NCBI GenBank assembly: GCA_002427975.1
Contig: DIZT01000012.1
Location: forward strand, 1 to 9,534
Direction: 5' to 3'
Source: Micrococcaceae bacterium UBA6021
GTDB lineage: Bacteria > Actinomycetota > Actinomycetes > Actinomycetales > Micrococcaceae
Length of the DNA stretch: 9,534 nucleotides
Position numbers and translations under genes: made by a program. How positions within the stretch are numbered: position 1 is the first letter of the stretch; each line of letters begins with the position of its first letter. Positions 6,873 through 9,534 of this stretch are shown here, piece after piece. The notes under the pieces were generated by a model that was not told the DNA's origin, did not search any database, and saw nothing but the letters and a program-made list of their open reading frames with translations.

Positions 6873-6910
6873 ATGCGGAAGGCCCGGCTGTTCGGCCGGG
6901 CCTTCCGCAT
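6873..6910. terminator. Hairpin terminator between trpD and the Lrp-like gene
   Basis: Perfect 16-bp inverted repeat: left arm 6873-6888 (ATGCGGAAGGCCCGGC), loop TGTTCG (6889-6894), right arm 6895-6910. It separates convergent genes and can serve both. Its arm shares the GGAA(A)GGCCCGG core with the hairpin at 1251-1294, suggesting a common local terminator style. Confidence 0.85.
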
Positions 6911-6929
6911 TGTTGGCTTTGGGAACGTC

Positions 6930-7211
6930 CTATTGCTCGAAGCCCAGCGCGAACGCGGCGTCGAGATCGTGCTGGGAGTAAGCGCGGAACGCGATGTGGG
7001 TGGTGGTGTGAACCACCGCGGGAACCTTTGAAAGCTTGTCGGCAATGACGTCGGCAAGGTCCTCATGCCGGGCAACGCGGGCGACCGCTATGAGGTCCCA
7101 TTCCCCTGTTACGGAGTAGACCTCACTGATGCCTTGGATTGCGGAAATCTCTTCGGCAGTTTCCGGGATGCGTGCGGCGTCGGTCTTGATCAGAACGAAT
7201 GCGGTGATCAA
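6930..7211 (-). CDS. Stand-alone Lrp/AsnC ligand-binding (RAM) domain protein
   Basis: A 93-aa protein consisting only of the effector-binding alpha/beta domain of Lrp/AsnC regulators, without the helix-turn-helix. It begins MITAFVLIKTD and contains the family pattern ISEVYSVTGEWDLIAVARV (about residues 28-46) and VVHTTTHIAFRAYS (about 66-79). Such domains assemble into dimers and ring-like oligomers and bind amino acids at the interfaces. Alone they may sense amino acids or partner full-length Lrp proteins; no role here is shown. The start is TTG 7211 with AAAGGA 7 nt upstream. Its place next to trpD invites a link to amino-acid sensing, but the two genes converge across a terminator, so they are not co-transcribed. 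Confidence 0.9.
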   Translation of the reverse strand: MITAFVLIKTDAARIPETAEEISAIQGISEVYSVTGEWDLIAVARVARHEDLADVIADKLSKVPAVVHTTTHIAFRAYSQHDLDAAFALGFEQ

Positions 7212-7330
7212 TTGTCAATCCTTTCGGATCTGTTGGCCGTAGCTATGCCCGGCAGGATTCTGTGGTGTTTCCAGCCTATTACATGGCCCCGGCGGGCCGG
7301 TCCTGGCCCACAGGGAACGTGCGAATGTGT

Positions 7331-7723
7331 TCAGGACTTCCTTAGCCTGCGTGCCAGCGCTACGAGGGCCCGGTAGCCCACCAGGAACAAACCCAGGCTC
7401 AGGAGGGCCACAATCACGAAGGCAACCACCACGGTCTGGCCGGTCACAGCCCGCAGGATCATGCCGCCTGCAACTGTTCCAAGCCAGATCACCACGCCGG
7501 ATGTTATTGACAGGGGACGCCTCCATGCCCGGGCTCCAAGCCAGGCGAGCGCAGCGCCGACGAGGAACGGCCAGGCCGTGAGGAACACTCCAGTGACGAT
7601 TTCGCCGCGTTGGTGCGCGTCCCGGCCGATCGCTGCGAACAACAGGATCAGGAATGCATCTGACAGGGCTGCGGCAATGGCCGGCCGCACGCTGCGGGTG
7701 GGCTTTTTTACTTCGGAAGTCAT
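7331..7723 (-). CDS. DUF3054 family membrane protein
   Basis: Small integral membrane protein of 130 aa with no known function. Four hydrophobic segments lie at about residues 15-32, 43-62, 72-91 and 97-117, with a positive C-terminus (ALARRLRKS). The features used for the family call are the segment FAAIGRDAHQRGE after helix 1 and GGMILRAVTGQTVVVAFVIVA between helices 3 and 4. ATG 7723 has no convincing ribosome site; TAGGCT ends 7 nt before it, so a leaderless start is possible, but the matching -35 is poor. The gene lies downstream of and divergent from the VOC gene, and 119 nt upstream of the Lrp-like gene on the same strand; that gap shows no clear terminator or promoter. Confidence 0.85.
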   Translation of the reverse strand: MTSEVKKPTRSVRPAIAAALSDAFLILLFAAIGRDAHQRGEIVTGVFLTAWPFLVGAALAWLGARAWRRPLSITSGVVIWLGTVAGGMILRAVTGQTVVVAFVIVALLSLGLFLVGYRALVALARRLRKS

Positions 7724-7846
7724 GGCTTCGAGCCTAACCCGCGACGCCGGCGGTCAGGTCCCGATGCCCGCTTTGCTATTGCTCCGGGTTGCCGGATTGC
7801 GGATGATGGCCGGGACGAGACCATAGCTGATCAACCGGGAGGCACT

Positions 7847-8232
7847 TTGCGACTGATCCAGGTGGCCCAGCGCGCACATGACCTCCAGCGTGCCGCGGCG
7901 TTCTACTCGCAACTGCTCGGGGTGCAGCCTGCGGCGGTCTATGACCCGCCAGGGCTGCTGTTCTTCGATCTCGACGGCGTCAGGCTTCTGCTGGAGCGCG
8001 GCGCACCGCCCGCGGTCCTCTGTTTGGAAGTCGACGACGTCAGGTCCACCGTCACTGTCCTGCAGGGCAGGGCAGGGGAGTGGAAGTGGTCTCCTTGCCG
8101 CACGTCATCTTCCATCACAGCGACGGCACCCTGGGTCCGGTCGGCGCGGACGAATGGATGGCCTTCATCCGCGACTCCGAGGGGAATACCGTGGGCCTCG
8201 TGAGCCGGCATCCTCCGGCCGTGGCGCCGTAA
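7847..8232 (+). pseudogene. VOC (glyoxalase/bleomycin resistance) family gene, frameshifted
   Basis: The first part, from TTG 7847 (GGGAGG 4 nt upstream), reads MRLIQVAQRAHDLQRAAAFY...LLGV and later LCLEVDDVRSTVTVLQGR, a normal N-terminal VOC half. In that frame the rest becomes a Ser/Arg-rich tail that stops at 8203. From about 8075 a different frame reads GVEVVSLPHVIFHHSDGT, then DEWMAFIRDSEGNTVGLVSR, ending at TAA 8230-8232: this is clearly the C-terminal VOC half. The break falls in three tandem CAGGG units (8063-8077). Removing one 5-bp unit joins the halves as LQGRGVEVVSLP and gives a 126-aa protein with family-typical spacing. VOC proteins are metal-dependent lyases, isomerases, dioxygenases or drug-binding proteins; the substrate here is unknown. 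It may be a true pseudogene, a repeat-switched gene, or a sequencing error. Confidence 0.8.
8063..8077 (+). repeat. Tandem CAGGG repeat, three units, at the VOC frameshift
   Basis: Three perfect copies of CAGGG run from 8063 to 8077, followed by one more G. The unit length is not a multiple of three, so gain or loss of one copy changes the frame. Two copies would restore the VOC reading frame. Confidence 0.9.
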
Positions 8233-8277
8233 CGGGCAGCCTCATAGATTCGGGCGCCTGCCGCACCTGGGGTCAGG

Positions 8278-8310
8278 CGACGGCGGCATCCAACGCAGGT
8301 GCCGCCGTCG
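8278..8310. terminator. Hairpin terminator between the VOC gene and the symporter gene
   Basis: Perfect 11-bp inverted repeat CGACGGCGGCA (8278-8288) and TGCCGCCGTCG (8300-8310) with an 11-nt loop. It sits between convergent genes, just 6 nt past the symporter stop codon on the minus strand. An alternative overlapping pairing (CGCCTG near 8255 with CAGGCG near 8274) may compete. There is no U-tract. Confidence 0.7.
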
Positions 8311-8316
8311 AACATT

Positions 8317-9534
8317 TCAAATGGTGCTGCTGGACTCTCCCAACGGATACTCGCGCTGGATCTGGGCGACCTTCGGGTCGTTCTCGTCGGCGCCGTAGTC
8401 GGATCTGCGGGTGATGTCCTTCCCGTCAGGGAGCTTCATTGCGCGGAAGATCAGTGAGAGGCCGGCGGCAACGATGAGGTTTATCGCGAAAGCCACCACA
8501 GCGATGTAGACCTGAACGTCAGTGCCGGGGATAGCTGCGATGGAGCCGCCGAAGTTCGCCTTCGTGACCGGGTTGACCACATTGTAGGCCGCGATGGTGC
8601 CGTAGATGACTCCGGCGGCCCAGCCCGCGAAAAGCGCCCACCTGTGGAACCATCGGGTGTACAGACCCGCCACGATCGCCGGGAAGGTCTGCAGGATCCA
8701 GATACCGCCCAGGAGCTGCATGTTGATGGCCGCCGACTGGTCCATGGCGAGGACGAAGACGAGAGCACCGAATTTCACCACGAGGGAAGCGATCTTCGAG
8801 ACGTTTGCTTCCTGCCGGGGGTTGGCGTCAGGCTTAATGAAGTCCCGGTAAATGTTGCGGGTAAACAGGTTTGCTGCGGCGATTGACATGATAGCGGCGG
8901 GGACCAGGGCACCGATGGCGATGGCGGCCAGGGCGATCCCGGCAAACCAGGCCGGGAAGTTGTCCAGGAACAGCTGCGGCACTACCAGCTGCGGGTTGAC
9001 GGTTCCGTTCAAGTCGACGGGCTTGGTGCCGGCGTAGATGGCCGCATAGCCCAGTAGTGCCAGGAATCCGAGCAGCAGTGAGTACAGCGGCAGCACGGCC
9101 GCATTCTTGCGGATCGTGTTCCTGCTCTTGGTCGCCAGAACGCCAGTGATCGAGTGCGGGTACATAAACAGCGCCAAGGCCGAGCCGAGCGCCAGCGTCC
9201 AGTAGGCGGAGTAGCTGCCCGCGCCCGGAATGAAGATTCCAGCGGGCTTGCCGGTGGCCGGGTTGACCGCATCCAGTTTCGTCTGGGCAGCGTCGAAGAT
9301 GTTGCCCCAGCCGCCGAACTTAATCGGCAGGTAGATGACCGCGACGATCACTGCCAGGTAGATGAGCAGATCCTTCACGACGGCGATCAGAGCCGGAGCG
9401 CGCAGGCCGGACGTATATGTATAGGCAGCCAGGACCACGAACGCGACGATCAGCGGCAGGTCCGTCAGCAGGGGGTTTTCCGCGCTGCCCAAACCCAATA
9501 CAGTGAGCACCGCTTTGATGCCGACCAGCTGCAG
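8317..9534 (-). CDS. Sodium:solute symporter family permease (partial, N-terminus beyond right edge)
   Basis: C-terminal 405 residues of an SSS-family membrane transporter that moves a small solute with sodium or protons. The frame is open to the window edge, beginning LQLVGIKAVL; the GTG at 9510 is internal. About nine hydrophobic segments are present of the usual 13 or so. Recognisable stretches are YTYTSGLRAPALIAVVKD, LALFMYPHSITGVLATKSR, ALVPAAIMSIAAANLFTRNIYR, and GIWILQTFPAIVAGLYTRWF. These resemble actinobacterial MctC/ActP-type monocarboxylate (acetate, pyruvate, propionate) permeases, so an organic acid is the likely substrate, but the sequence does not prove it. A charged cytoplasmic tail ends GESSSTI. 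The partner small DUF485 protein often found upstream would lie outside the window. Confidence 0.93.
   Translation of the reverse strand: MQLVGIKAVLTVLGLGSAENPLLTDLPLIVAFVVLAAYTYTSGLRAPALIAVVKDLLIYLAVIVAVIYLPIKFGGWGNIFDAAQTKLDAVNPATGKPAGIFIPGAGSYSAYWTLALGSALALFMYPHSITGVLATKSRNTIRKNAAVLPLYSLLLGFLALLGYAAIYAGTKPVDLNGTVNPQLVVPQLFLDNFPAWFAGIALAAIAIGALVPAAIMSIAAANLFTRNIYRDFIKPDANPRQEANVSKIASLVVKFGALVFVLAMDQSAAINMQLLGGIWILQTFPAIVAGLYTRWFHRWALFAGWAAGVIYGTIAAYNVVNPVTKANFGGSIAAIPGTDVQVYIAVVAFAINLIVAAGLSLIFRAMKLPDGKDITRRSDYGADENDPKVAQIQREYPLGESSSTI

Noticed and set aside
6308..7075. Minus-strand open frame of 255 codons opposite the 3' half of trpD
   Set aside because: Ser/Arg/Pro/Thr-rich shadow of trpD codons that also crosses the terminator and the Lrp-like gene.
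7289..7300. CCGGC-GG-GCCGG inverted repeat downstream of the DUF3054 gene
   Set aside because: A 2-nt loop is too tight for a stable hairpin and there is no supporting tract; typical of GC-rich background.
8317..9510. Symporter as a complete 397-aa gene starting at GTG 9510
   Set aside because: The frame continues to the window edge with family-like sequence (LQLVGIKAVL) and the protein lacks its first membrane segments, so the gene is cut by the window.

Overview
This is a GC-rich (about 60% by eye) chromosomal window from an actinobacterium, most likely Micrococcaceae (Arthrobacter or Pseudarthrobacter type). That placement is inferred from the diheme QcrC, the three-membrane-segment Rieske protein QcrA, the long QcrB with a PDWY Qo motif, the frequent GTG/TTG starts, and the gene order ctaE-qcrC-qcrA-qcrB beside a divergent trpD, which is also known in Mycobacterium. 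It is mostly ordinary core genome; no mobile element, CRISPR array, tRNA or rRNA was seen.

Left block (1-1294): the 3'-truncated end of ptsH (HPr, minus strand) diverges from a GntR/HutC-family regulator with a UTRA domain that resembles Streptomyces DasR. The gap between them carries a good match to the DasR operator (dre). This suggests a local sugar or amino-sugar-responsive circuit that controls the PTS. A perfect 20-bp hairpin ends the regulator gene.

Respiratory block (1313-5665, minus strand, read right to left): ctaE (cytochrome c oxidase subunit III), qcrC (diheme cytochrome cc), qcrA (Rieske protein) and qcrB (cytochrome b). Together these supply the bc1 part and one oxidase subunit of the actinobacterial III2-IV2 supercomplex, which passes electrons from menaquinol to oxygen. 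The start of ctaE has no Shine-Dalgarno sequence, sits where a promoter would start transcription, and abuts a 17-nt palindrome. The qcrC-qcrA gap holds two small hairpins, and qcrA and qcrB overlap.

Right block (5796-9534): trpD (anthranilate phosphoribosyltransferase, plus strand, probably leaderless), a hairpin terminator, a stand-alone Lrp/AsnC ligand-binding (RAM) domain protein, a DUF3054 membrane protein, a VOC/glyoxalase-family gene that is frameshifted at a tandem CAGGG repeat, a third terminator hairpin, and the C-terminal part of a sodium:solute symporter that runs off the right edge.

Intergenic gaps are all under 200 bases; their visible signals are listed as features. No previously undescribed multi-gene system is evident. 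The observations most worth checking are the dre-like operator between ptsH and the DasR-like gene, the CAGGG-repeat frameshift in the VOC gene, and the apparently leaderless divergent starts of ctaE and trpD.
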